Shown: positions 46,538 to 56,364 of the stretch, piece by piece | Position numbering within the stretch: the stretch's first letter is position 1 | How the letters are laid out: each line of letters begins with the position of its first letter | DNA from: Prostheceraeus crozeri | Taxonomy: Eukaryota; Platyhelminthes; Polycladida; Euryleptidae | Reading direction: 5' to 3' | Length of the DNA stretch: 64,000 nt | Assembly (NCBI GenBank): GCA_907163375.1 | Contig: CAJQUW010007051.1 | Coordinates: 186,001-250,000 of the forward strand | Translations under genes and position numbers: made by a program | Notes under the pieces: generated by a model | Told to the model about the DNA's origin: nothing | The model's input: only the letters and a program-made list of their open reading frames with translations | Databases searched by the model: none

Positions 46538-48584
46538 TCAAAATAGACGAAAATAGAAGTCAAAGTAATGAAGTTGTAGTTTGACGCATTTGACAATGCC
46601 ACTATGGTAGAGTTTTAGGTGACTGCAGCTGTCACTACAGCCACCCAAATCGTCCATCCTTGTTAGGCGCACTTTTCTGATCCCATTTTGGGAACAGTCG
46701 AGGTGAACTAGCGTTTCTTCATTATGCTGTTGGCTTGTGGTTACTTGGGAGGCCAACAGGAGGTTTGATTGAGTAATATTTCTTAGAAACTCAATCAAAC
46801 CTCTATTGTCCTCCTTCAACTTCACCTCGCGGGCCTCAACCTCCTTCATGCGCTCTTGACAACGACGTAGTTGTACCTCAACGTCATCTTCTACTGTCGC
46901 GTCGAGATCGATATTGTACTGCCGAACAGGGAGAGGAGCTGTAGGTACGGGCACAGCAGCGTGAGGGGAACGACCTGCGGCTGGGATCGGAGAGGAAGGA
47001 GCTGCGGCTGGGATCGAAGAGTAAGGACGCAGTGGAGCTAACGGAGCCAGTGTCATCACCAGTGATAAAAGAAAGCGCACACTCCAGCTCGGAGAAGCCC
47101 GGATGTGGCTGAATGACACCTCCTCCTGAGATGCACACATCGCGGAGTCCTGTAATCGAAAGAAACAATTTTTTATCATCTATTTAGCATTTTACCATTG
47201 ATGAGATACAAAAGTGAATTTCTCTTACCTCCGGCTGGATTGTGATCTTCTGACCGGATCCAATCTCTCTCTCACGGGACAACGAGTCATTCTAAAAGAT
47301 AAATTAATCTATTACAAACAAAAACATTAGTAAAGTGAGTTTCGAAACATATTTTAATAGAAAATTCTGTACTCATGCAGTTGACCAACTTTGATACTTA
47401 CATTTGTAACAGGATCATCATCCTCATCGGAAGAAGATGTCAGCGAAGAAGTCGCTGACGAATTTTCCTCATCAGATGAAGTCACTGACGAGGTTTCATC
47501 GTCCTCTGATGATGACTCCCGAATGGAATAAGGCTTTTCTTCATTGTCTACCACCGACGTACTCGTCGCTGGCGTCGATAGGAAACTTCGATGTTTCTTG
47601 AGGGACAGCGATCGCACAATCTGCAGTGAAAAATAAGATAACATGTTCGCAACTCATTGAGAAGCATACATGCTCTTGGAAATACTTCATGCATTGAGAA
47701 ATATTATTGACAAACAACTAAACAATGACACTTGCGGGACTTGGAAGGCACTTCTTCTCCGGTGTAGGCAAACGGGGTATACTGTTCACACCTGTAAACA
47801 GCTGAAAAAAGATCATATTCAACTTCACATAAAGAGCTAATGAATAACTTTAATACTTACATTTCTCAAGCATTAAGCCGCTTTCTCCTCTTCGAAACTG
47901 ACACAAGTCTGTTGAGGCAACTCACTCTGAAATGTTGTGACAATGTTGAAATACTTTTTACATGGTAGAATAATTAACGGACCAAATGTATTCTCACATT
48001 TTTAGTGACAATCTTTTTTTGAATTAAGACCTTGGTCTTCTTAGGAGGAGGCATCTCATCATTATCCTGAAATGTTTAAACGACATATGTTTTTATGCAT
48101 AATGGACCAATAATTAATTTATTCGGTTTTAAGAAGCTATCCTTTGAAGGCATTATGTAGAATTGACAGAACTCACCTCAAAATCACTTAAAGTGTCATC
48201 GATGAACTGTCGTGACTTGGGGCTTTCTTTGGGACTCGGGACTTGACGGGTTTCTTTATTTCCGTAGGCTCATCCATCTGTGAAAGGACACCTTCCATCG
48301 GCCTCTCCTTGTGAAATAATCGCTCCAACCTCCTCTTTTCAGCCTTTGAGGTGAGGTTGATGCCCTTCCTCCCATTCCTCAATGAATGCCTTAGAGGCTT
48401 CGGTATTTACCTTTTCATTGCTCCGTTTATAGGACTTGCAAGTTAGGCAGCACAGATACGCACAGTCACTTATGAAGAGGCAGTTCTCGTGACCGCTCTT
48501 ATTAGCATGACGAACGGGCAATTGACAAGTTTCACAGAAGTGAAAAATTAGGCGCTGTCGTGGAAGACTCTCTTGTCAGACCAT
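46538..48584 (-). pseudogene. Intron-rich acidic/coiled-coil gene inside the Polinton
   Basis: Exons recognised by splice sites and kept phase are about 48,177-48,584, 47,998-48,066, 47,861-47,926, 47,730-47,801, 47,402-47,620, 47,229-47,291 and 46,538-47,149, nearly all phase 0. The first coding exon has C-E-T-C-Q-L, a histidine pair and further cysteines (zinc-binding style), then a basic stretch. The fifth is rich in serine and acidic residues. The last has a proline/alanine stretch and a coiled coil with R-R-C-Q-E-R-M-K-E-V-E-A-R-E. Damage includes a TGA at 48,576, a TAA at 47,873 and frameshifts near 48,350 and 48,260, perhaps also in the last exon. A non-coding exon at 49,223-49,300 would precede it. 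I do not recognise the family. Confidence 0.6.
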
Positions 48585-49222
48585 CTCTATAGAGGAAAAA
48601 ATTTGATTATAATTTTATCTCTTATTAAATGAGAAATCATTTATATATCATCAACAAAACTCTATGAAGTACCACCTTGATATTGAATAAATCTTAGAAA
48701 TAGTTGAAATCTGAAGTTGAAATTGAAACCGAAAGTCGAAAGTTTAATTTTCATTCGAAAACGGTTTGCTCATAGAAAGAGTTGAAATTTGCAAGTAGCT
48801 GTCTTGAAATTATTTAATTTCGAAATTAATTTAATGGAATGAAAGTGAAATTTCGAAAATTTCAACCAACCCTCAATTTCTTTAATTAAACAAGCTTGAA
48901 TTTTATACATCTGTTAGCAGATGACAGACTGACTATTTAAAATGGATGAAGGTTCTATTTAGATATCTTTTATCTATAAACAAACTGTGAAAATCTTGTT
49001 GATTTATATACACTTACATTTAAACTGATATATTCATGTCTCTCGCTCAATGACTTAATTTAGGACGAAAAATTAAAAAAAACATGGCTAATAATGTAAC
49101 ATAAAGTGTTCCTATCCTAAAACCCAAGCTTCTATACTTAAAGCTATTTGGCTATAAGAACTTAATAATGTTTCTACTCCCGAACATTCTATAAAGTAGC
49201 ACAACATGGTAATGAAACTCAC

Positions 49223-49391
49223 TTCAGAATTGTAGTATGAATCGGAGAACGGAGGAACGAAGAACGACGTCTGCTATGGACACTGAATTATTTGAAAATG
49301 AGTGAAAATTCGTTGTGTGCAACTTCTTTATATATGAAATTGACAAAGCAACTATGAACAAAGACGTTGTGACATCACATCCTGGAATTGG
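49223..49391 (-). promoter_or_regulatory. Promoter and 5' leader exon of the intron-rich gene
   Basis: Toward the gene there is a CCAAT box (49,387-49,391 on the opposite strand), a CRE-like TGATGTCA (49,370-49,377), then TATATAAAG (about 49,326-49,334). A leader exon from about 49,300 ends at a GTGAGT donor whose first base is 49,222. This is the same order of elements as at the polymerase promoter. Confidence 0.55.
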
Positions 49392-49636
49392 TACGGTCAA
49401 ACAAAATTGATAACTCAAACAAGAAATTAAACAGCTGGCTTATTTTTAAACTTAGAAATGGAAGTGCCATCAAATGTGTTGAAAGATTTCTACATACAAG
49501 CATTGGAGTCAATTCCAAATATTATAAGATGATGGAATGATATATTGCTTGAAATGCTATTATTTAAAGACATATTATCATTTGACTTTAAAGATACCAG
49601 ATGCTTGAATTGTTTAAGAAATTGTAAATTTCAAAT

Positions 49637-49945
49637 GGCGCGCCAAATTTCGAAAATTCAAATTTCGCGCCAAAATTTAAATAATCAAATTTAATGACGA
49701 GGGTTAGGGTTAAGGTTAGGGTTAAGGCAAGGGTTAGGTTAAGGGTTAGGGTTGAGGGCTAGGGTTAAGGGTTAGGGTTAAGGTTAAGGTTAGGGAAGCA
49801 AGAAGAGTATCTATGGCACCCGGAACCCATGGGTAAATAAATTTTCGAATGCGCGAAGCGCCCGAGAAATTGTGAGGGCTCCCCGCCGCCGTGTATAAAG
49901 TGTATGAAGGTCAAAGGTCAAGGTCAGGTCCAAGGTCAAGGTCAA
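49637..49945. promoter_or_regulatory. Cluster of E2F-like sites, TTAGGG-like array and AGGTCA repeats
   Basis: Two GCGCCAAA sites (49,637-49,647 and 49,663-49,675) match the E2F consensus. An imperfect GGGTTA/GGTTAAG array follows (49,701-49,795), and then six AGGTC(A) units (49,906-49,945), the half-site of nuclear receptors, some at one-base spacing. No gene overlaps. It may be a regulatory or replication region, or decayed simple repeats. Confidence 0.45.
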
Positions 49946-50049
49946 GTGTAGAGGTTTGTATATTATGGTCATTTTTAGTTGTAAAACTTTAATTTTGAAA
50001 ATTTGTAAACTTAGTCATTTTTGTAAAAAAACTTGGAATTTTTCAAGTT

Positions 50050-50376
50050 GCATACAGATGCATACAACTAGGATTTTCTCATCAAATGGGTACATACAAT
50101 ATATCATTCGAATGCTCTTTTCATTCTGATTCTAATGGTTTATTGTATGACACATGTATGACATATAACTAGAGAGCTACATACCTTTAAAAAATGGGCT
50201 AAAAACTTAGTGAATTTAAAAATCTAACATTTGTCTGCTTGCATGCAGTTGCATACAACTAGGATTTTCCCATCGAATAGGTACATACCTTATATCATTC
50301 CAATGGTCTTTTCATTTGCATTCTTATGGTGTCGTGTATGACACATGTATGATATCATCCTGGACTGCTACAAGCA
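50050..50376. repeat. Tandem duplication, about 191-bp period
   Basis: Two diverged copies begin GCATACAGATGCATACAACT and GCATGCAGTTGCATACAACT (50,050 and 50,241). Both continue with AGGATTTT, GGTACATAC, ATATCATTC and GTATGACACATGTATGA strings. This is non-coding DNA between the regulatory cluster and the 155-aa gene. Confidence 0.65.
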
Positions 50377-50609
50377 TTTTAAAATTAACAACATAACTGC
50401 TTCTTTAAAAGTTATATGTTCCTATTTATTTCAAGTTGAAGTCTTCATATTTGATTTTTTTGTTTCAATTCAGTTATTGAACATCATTAATTGTAGATAG
50501 TTATTCCCCTTTCCCATTCAGAACTTAATTGAAGACCGATTTGTGAAATGATAAAACAAGTCTGCTCATATATACAAATGAATATTAAATGAAGAGATTA
50601 AAAAACACA

Positions 50610-51077
50610 CTAAATGTCATCAAGGTACGGAAATGGTACACGTTTTTTCAAGTCCACTTGCACATGGATCCTTGTCTTCTTTAGGGCACAAGGACAGCGA
50701 CGTGGTGTGTCAAGGTCCATGATGGAAAATTCGAGAGCGGTTGTGAGGTTCCGCTCGTTCGGCTCCATTCGCATGAAGACCCGTTTGCTGTGGTACTTCT
50801 TCGGCGCGTTCTTCACTTTGACAGTGACCCTTCCATATAGTGGCGTTCTCATGGACTTTTTATTCATGTGCCGCATCGTCTCGATTGATACGTCCCTATC
50901 ATCACTCGAGTAGTCGGGCGATCCAGGGGCTTGTGTGAACACCACCGGCTCGTTTGGTGCTGTAGATCGCTCCATCGGAGATTGGGGAGGTGTATTGGTA
51001 CATTCCATTGGCGATTGAGGTGAAGTGGTACGATCAGCAGTACCGTTCTCAACTGCAGCTTCCTGTTTGCAATCCAT
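50610..51077 (-). CDS. Unrecognised 155-aa Polinton protein
   Basis: An intact frame with its own TATA box 82 bp upstream. The N-terminal third is disordered in style, with two P-Q-S-P-M-E repeats and many serine-proline pairs, suggesting phosphorylation. The C-terminal two thirds are basic and strand-rich: Y-G-R-V-T-V-K-V-K-N-A-P-K-K, then R-V-F-M-R-M-E-P-N and K-K-T-R-I-H-V-Q-V-D-L-K-K. A nucleic-acid-binding protein is possible, by composition only. It is divergent from the gene at 51,300. Confidence 0.6.
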   Translation of the reverse strand: MDCKQEAAVENGTADRTTSPQSPMECTNTPPQSPMERSTAPNEPVVFTQAPGSPDYSSDDRDVSIETMRHMNKKSMRTPLYGRVTVKVKNAPKKYHSKRVFMRMEPNERNLTTALEFSIMDLDTPRRCPCALKKTRIHVQVDLKKRVPFPYLDDI

Positions 51078-51158
51078 AATGACTTCTAGATTTAAAATAA
51101 TTGTAACTTGTAAACGTGAGGATCAGAACCTTTGATAAGAATTGGTACAAACCTCGGA

Positions 51159-51243
51159 CTTATATACTTTTTAAACAAAGGAAATCCTAACAGCCAATCA
51201 GAGATGTACCGAACTTCCCTAAAGACTATATAACTATATAAAG
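51159..51243. promoter_or_regulatory. Bidirectional promoter with two TATA boxes and one CCAAT
   Basis: A minus-strand TATATAAG at 51,159-51,166 serves the 155-aa gene, and a plus-strand TATATAAAG at 51,235-51,243 serves the gene at 51,300. A single CCAAT box at 51,194-51,198 lies between them and could act for both. Confidence 0.65.
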
Positions 51244-51299
51244 GATGTCATTGTTCCAAACTGTCAAGTACTTATCCTCAACGTTCCATAACAAGAAGC

Positions 51300-51590
51300 A
51301 TGTCCTCAAAACCTCTATTCTATTTTCAAAATGGCAGCCAAGTCATTATGGGAGGTCAGTTGGATATGACCGTGCATCTCTGTTGCGGCTGCAAAGTGGC
51401 CTTATGGAAAACTTTAACTGTGACAGCACTTCAAAGGCTGAGTGGACTACCAGTGAAGTGTCCGGTACACGAGTGTGAGCATGACTTCACCAACAATCAG
51501 ACATTTCATCAATGGTGTGATGACTTCCTAAAGATCATGGAGTCGCCTGAGGGACGTGATCTGTACCCATCATTTATTTTTCATGCTTAA
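51300..51590 (+). CDS. Small cysteine-rich protein next to the right terminal repeat
   Basis: A 96-residue intact protein starting 57 bp after a TATA box. Residues 27-60 contain C-C-G-C-K then L-P-V-K-C-P-V-H-E-C-E-H, a likely zinc-binding set with a RING- or ribbon-like spacing, followed by N-Q-T-F-H-Q-W-C. No family recognised. It is the only plus-strand gene on the right arm, 137 bp from the terminal repeat, mirroring the UBA-RING gene at the other end. Small zinc proteins in this position often act on the host, but that is inference. Confidence 0.6.
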   Translation: MSSKPLFYFQNGSQVIMGGQLDMTVHLCCGCKVALWKTLTVTALQRLSGLPVKCPVHECEHDFTNNQTFHQWCDDFLKIMESPEGRDLYPSFIFHA

Positions 51591-51727
51591 ATTAAACTTA
51601 CATTGTAAATCTCTTGTCCTTTTCACTTTAAACATAGTTCTGGAATTGGTTTTCTTATTGGGGAGCAACTAAATCATAACTGCACATTAAAGTTTCACAT
51701 CTAAATAGTGCTACATCTAAAATAATT

Positions 51728-52027
51728 GTCACAATAGTCGCAATTGAGCAAACCCATTCAAAATCAAACAACGGACGTCAATCGGTACGTACCCAAGTAC
51801 TCAGAACCAAGTCACACAAGTTCGCTCATAGACGTTCCGAAACACAATGTACTCAACCGAGTGTACCAAACACATGTACCTATCCAGTAAAACAGATGTC
51901 ATACATGTTCCTATTCATAACACTGAATTATACATGTACCTATCCATGTTCCTATTGATAACACTGAATTTTGTATGTACCCATCCATGTACCTATCCCT
52001 CTCAAGTAGGGCACAGTTTTTACTACT
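51728..52027 (-). repeat. Polinton right terminal inverted repeat
   Basis: It is 300 bp and pairs with the left repeat. It ends ACTACT immediately before the ACCGGC duplication. Confidence 0.95.
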
Positions 52028-52074
52028 ACCGGCTAACAGCTTCTCTGCATGAATTAGTTTTCACCTAAATTGTA

Positions 52075-52251
52075 CAGTAGAACCTCTATATTACGGACAC
52101 CGTCGGGACTGCGCCTTAGTGTCCGCATTTTAGAGGTGTCCGCAATATGGAGCTACCGGTGATGATACGAACATTATTCGGGACTGAGCTTAACTGTCCG
52201 TAATACGGAGGTATCCGCTTTATAGAATGTCCGCAATAGGAGGTTCCACTG
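52075..52251. mobile_element. 177-bp pogo/Tigger-type MITE beside the Polinton
   Basis: Ends CAGTAGAACCTCTATATT and the inverse AGGAGGTTCCACTG, flanked by TA (52,073-52,074 and 52,252-52,253). It contains repeated TGTCCG(C/T)AATA strings. It lies 41 bp from the Polinton target duplication and is a longer relative of the element at 29,248. Confidence 0.75.
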
Positions 52252-52731
52252 TACATGTATGTTCTCTGCTACAACTGCGTGTGCATGTATCAATTTTGCA
52301 ATTTTCAATTCATAAAGGCAGTGGTAGTAGCAACGCACCGCATCACCTTGGCCTCCAGACAAAAAATATGGCGCACTGATGTACACGGCGAGCGGATCTC
52401 TCCAAATGTGCACCTACAGCATTTTGCAACTAATATTTACTAAGCCCCACAATTGATAAGCAATCATAAAGGTCAATCTTTTCATAAGTTTTAATTTTCA
52501 TCAAATACTCATATCTTAGTATTTTTTTATTGTAACGTAAGTTATGTGTTTGTCATTCATATTTTGACTTCTACTCCACTTTCTGCTACGTTTTTAATTT
52601 ACCTATATTTTCCTGACTGCAATTTTTCAACTGCACAAGTCAAGAAAAACAACTACACATCTGAATTTAGAACTGCACAAATTGTGTCCAGTTGCACGTT
52701 AAAAACCCTGCTTTATGCAGTGAGAATTCTA

Positions 52732-53722
52732 CTAAGTTGATCAAAACGGACCACCTAAATTGTGTCAAACTTCAATAGATTCTCCTGCCTTTCCATCTCA
52801 TTTTATGTTTGATAAGCTATACAACATTCAAGAGCTTATGTTCTCAGCTTTTCAATGAGACACTAAAGTTTCGTTGAGCTAACAAGTTTTCGAACAGATC
52901 GGATGATGATTCGCTTGGCAAGATGCGATCCCTCTCTGTCTTCAGCCAAGTTGAGGAGTTCACTTCAACAGTCGACGGTTTCTGCCATAGCAGTGAGCAT
53001 TTCAAAAGCCGTAAGAGACCATCAGGGATCGAACTGACCGCCAACCACAAAACCTTGAGGCTGAAGTGGGCGATGCAACATTGCCACTGGCATTTTCAAT
53101 GGAATCCAGTTGCTTGGAGTGATGAAGCTTCAGTCTATCTCAGAGGTCGCGATGGCCGTTTGAGAGTTTGGATGAAGTCGTGTGATGCAATTTCTGATCA
53201 TCTGACATTGCCTTTGAATCAAGGAGGTGGAAGATTGTTGATTTGGGCCGATGGATATGTGAATGTTTTGCAAAGGCACATTCTTCCATTGTCCTCCCAA
53301 CTGAGCAATCCTTCCTCCTATTGGATTTACATGGACGACAACGCCACTTGTCAGAGGAGTTTTCTAACTGAGTCATTCAAAGCTCAAGCTGGCGTGCGAA
53401 CTTTGAAGTGGCCCGCTTGCTCACTAGACCTCAATCCAATTGAAAATGTCAGGTGTCTACTGAAGCGATCAATTCTTTCTGGAGATGACTTGAAGCTTTG
53501 CTAACGCAAGAGTGGGAGAGTTTAGATCAAGGAGTAATCAGCCGCCTGATCAAAAGCATGCTTTTCCGGATTCAACAGGTGATTGAACTTTCTGGTGAGG
53601 TTACAAAATATTAGTGACCATATTTTTTTGACCTTTATTTCAACCATTATTTTCATTTCTCTAACAAATTTGTATATGTAATTGAAAAAATTTAGGTGGT
53701 CCATTTTTAATTATCATCACAG
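52732..53722 (+). mobile_element. Tc1/mariner element, about full length
   Basis: It is 991 bp with imperfect inverted ends carrying GGACCACCTAAATT, flanked by TA (52,730-52,731 and 53,723-53,724). It contains a decayed DD34E transposase. The element at 2,621-2,986 is a deletion derivative of the same family. Confidence 0.8.
52923..53504 (+). pseudogene. Tc1 transposase (DD34E), decayed
   Basis: Motifs are W-S-D-E-A-S, then Y-M-D-D-N-A-T-C and N-P-I-E-N-V, with 34 residues between the second aspartate and the glutamate. The N-terminal DNA-binding half is short or unreadable, and the last part runs out of frame after 53,490, where homology to the 2.6-kb derivative continues. It would have cut and pasted the element; it is inactive now. 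Confidence 0.8.
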
Positions 53723-53934
53723 TAGCCTATTCATATTTAGTTGTGGATTGATGCAATGTTTGCAGTTATATAATTTTTTGATTTACCATTTAAGCTTCAT
53801 TTCTTATCTGAATCTGAACAGTGCTGTGGACTCATTTCCATCCTATAAGTTAATTATGATCATTGGCTTTGATTGTGATATTTGCTAATAAAGTACTGGC
53901 GGTAAGTTTGATCAATTCAAGAAAATACTCCTGT

Positions 53935-54200
53935 TAATAAACCTGAGCATGAAGGTATGGCACAACCATCGAAGTTAATTTAATGAACATTGCCTCTCCA
54001 AGGTTGTCTTGACACGGAGGGTTTGACAAATATAATTCTTTCTTTTGTATTGGTATCATGATCGCTCAATTCCGTGTTAATTTCTCCAAAACTGTAAAAA
54101 TGTGTATATGTCACCTTTGGTAATGGGTCACAACTCAATAAAATGGAATCTGTAGACACACGGGGATTTAATTAATTCTAAGTATACTCTACCTACTATG
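53935..54200 (-). repeat. Unclassified dispersed repeat, copy C (inverted, partial)
   Basis: The reverse complement shares ACAACCTTGGAGAGG, AATGTTCATTA and ACGGAATTGAGCGATCATGA with copy A at 7.9-8.1 kb. It is a partial copy in opposite orientation. Confidence 0.6.
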
Positions 54201-54819
54201 CTTCTTCTTTGTCTTCTTGTTTAGCAATTTATAGATTGTGGTGACATTCTTCGAATCTTTCTACTTGACGTTTTCAGGTATTTTGAAAAAGAGTCAAAAT
54301 ATGATTATAAAAAATTAATAATAAACTAATATTGGCATGTAAACAATATATCCTTTTCGTCCGCCACTGGCTTCATAACTTGGTCAATTTAAATTTTATT
54401 ATTTTCCTGCTGCACTTCCGCATAATTTCTGATTTCAGAAATTCTATCTACAGAATTTATTTTCAATTAGGACTGTCATAGATGCGTAGGACTATTGGGG
54501 TGACGGGACTAAAGTAAAAAGGGCAGCGGACTAATATGGGTAATTTCAGTTCTTTGGCTTCTAGCTCAGGACCCATAGTTCGAATAAACTTTAAATTCGA
54601 TAGAGAACTAGTCATGTCATTTGTCTATCCCTATGCGGCAGCGAAGCTCATTTGAGGAAGACACGCGTGCACACACTGAGAAGACAACGACAAAAATGCA
54701 CAAATTTGATTGTTGAAGTAACGACAATGAAAACATACACCCATTTGGTTGAGGCCCCTTATTCTGTGTAGATTGATTGTTAGTAGTAATCCCGTGACAA
54801 AATCAAGGCCGGTGCGGTG
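54201..54819. other. Non-coding, nothing recognised
   Basis: AT-rich DNA without open frames of interest or paired repeats. Confidence 0.5.
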
Positions 54820-54860
54820 CAGCGATGAGTCATCGCTGCTGAGTCATCATGCTGACTCAG
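54820..54860. promoter_or_regulatory. Two adjacent palindromes with AP-1 cores
   Basis: CAGCGATGA-G-TCATCGCTG (54,820-54,838) has 9-bp arms around one base and includes TGAGTCA. Directly after it, GCTGAGTCA and TGACTCAGC form 9-bp arms around six bases. Three AP-1-like TGAGTCA or TGACTCA sites therefore fall in about 45 bp. No gene start is obvious nearby. Confidence 0.5.
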
Positions 54861-55079
54861 CCCCCCGTCTGGAAGGCAGAAAGGAGATCGGCAAGGTTGT
54901 GCTGGGAGGAATGGGTCTGTGAGGAGGAAAGCGTTTCCCTACCCCCCCCCCTCTTGAAGGAAAGAAGGAAGGAAGGTCGTTTCCACAGGAACTTTCCAGT
55001 GAGGCAAGGGTAGGAATCTAGGAACGCCAGAGTTAGAAAAGGTGGGTTTTGGGGATGAAAAAGGCCGTTTCTCGGCATG

Positions 55080-55800
55080 AAGGAGGCTTCGGATGGGAAA
55101 ACGGAGGGCAGATTCGGAGTCTACGTGAAATTTTGGGTTAGGAAGGTTGTTTCCAGCGAAATTGGAGAGAAAAAATTTTTAGGACGTCCCCCCCTCGGCA
55201 GCGATCTTCCAACTTTGGTTCTAGAGATCGTAGAAAGTCGTGCAATAGCTCATTTGAGAAAAATGCAGTGGAAGAAACGGCTTGTTCATATATGCCTTCG
55301 TTTAGATGTGAGACGCCATTGAAAATTTTGGAAATTGGCGAAAAACGACAGAGTTAGATTTTTTACGAAAATGGCTCTAGCGGGTCAAAAAAGCCTCGGA
55401 CGGGAAAACGGAGATCAGATTTGGAATGAGCGTGCCATTGTCCATCTAGAGGGTGAGTTTCAAGTGAATCGGAGAGAAAAAGTTGAAAATTGTCTTCACA
55501 CTGGGTCTCCATACGGGATTTTTTCGTGAAAATGTTAAATTGTAGCCACCTTTGGTGATGAATAGCGGAGGATTGGAGGTGAATGAAGAGCTAGGGTTTC
55601 TTTTAGGGGCAAGAGCGGACTTCGTTCTCTAGGATCCTATCTTTTCAGATCTGTGGAAGATTTCTTCCAGTTTTTTTAAATCTCGGCTTCTGGTCATCGT
55701 AGAGAGTCGAGGGATGGCTTAAATGAAAGGTGAGATCGAGAAAACGCGACTGCCAAAATTTGAAGTCAATCGGAGCACTATGACCGGAGATAGACGTGTT
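55080..55800. repeat. Diverged tandem repeats, roughly 300-bp units
   Basis: CGGATGGGAAAACGGAG near 55,092 matches CGGACGGGAAAACGGAG near 55,396, and ATCGTAGAAAGTCG near 55,226 matches ATCGTAGAGAGTCG near 55,696. Intervening strings such as CGGAGAGAAAAA also recur. No protein motif is seen in the open stretches. Confidence 0.5.
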
Positions 55801-55821
55801 TAAAGTTTTGGAAGATGGAGA

Positions 55822-55856
55822 TGACGTCATCAGCTGATCGCCACAAACTATATAAG
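55822..55856 (+). promoter_or_regulatory. CRE and TATA promoter-like block
   Basis: TGACGTCA (55,822-55,829) is followed by TATATAAG (55,849-55,856), the same pair as at the Polinton polymerase promoter. The transcript would run rightward; only a short open frame (12 codons from an ATG near 55,924) follows, so the downstream gene is unclear. Confidence 0.5.
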
Positions 55857-56364
55857 CTGGGAACCGACAGAGACTTGTCATCAAGAAGAGAGAGATTGTC
55901 AAAGGTCGTCTCTCTGAAGCTCTCATGATCGCATCGGACATTCCAAATTTCGGGTTTCCGTAGGAAATCGACTTAGAAAATTTCATTGCTGATATCAGCT
56001 AAGGCGTCAGACTTAAAGATTAGCCAGTACGAGTATATGGCCTTCGTCTCCAGGCCATAAAAGACTCCAAAACTTTAAAGGGTTGTAACTTTGCTTTTAC
56101 AAGTCCTTTTGACCTGATTAAAAAAATATTCGATCGCTATTGATCAGACCTACATTTACTGACTACTTATAAAATTTCATAAGTAGTACTAAATGCTGAA
56201 AAATTTAAATTCATTATTTTTGGAGGTTTTCTGGGGTTTTCGACACTGCTGAAGTCATTGAAGACATGTATAAGTGTGTACGAGCCAGTCTTGCCATGAT
56301 CCAACGGCTTTTCACAGAAAGCGAGCATGACACGGAGAGTTTTGCTGTAATATTCCACTGACAG

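Larger units (their letters stand above)
31588..52027. mobile_element. Polinton/Maverick (adintovirus-like) element, full length
   Basis: The element is 20,440 bp with 300-bp terminal inverted repeats starting AGTAGT and a perfect 6-bp target duplication ACCGGC at 31,582-31,587 and 52,028-52,033. It carries all Polinton hallmarks: family-B protein-primed polymerase, chromodomain integrase, FtsK/HerA-type packaging ATPase, adenain-type protease, double-jelly-roll major capsid and penton-like minor capsid. Genes form two convergent arms meeting near 41,230-41,339. Most large genes carry stops or frameshifts, so this copy is defective as read. Confidence 0.97.

Noticed and set aside
33346-48584. 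Alternative genetic code or stop read-through to explain in-frame stops
   Set aside because: All three stop codons occur, mixed with frameshifts, and intact genes end normally. Decay or sequence error is simpler.
49701-49795. Chromosome-end telomere
   Set aside because: The TTAGGG-like units are short, irregular and internal to the Polinton, so this is not a chromosome end.
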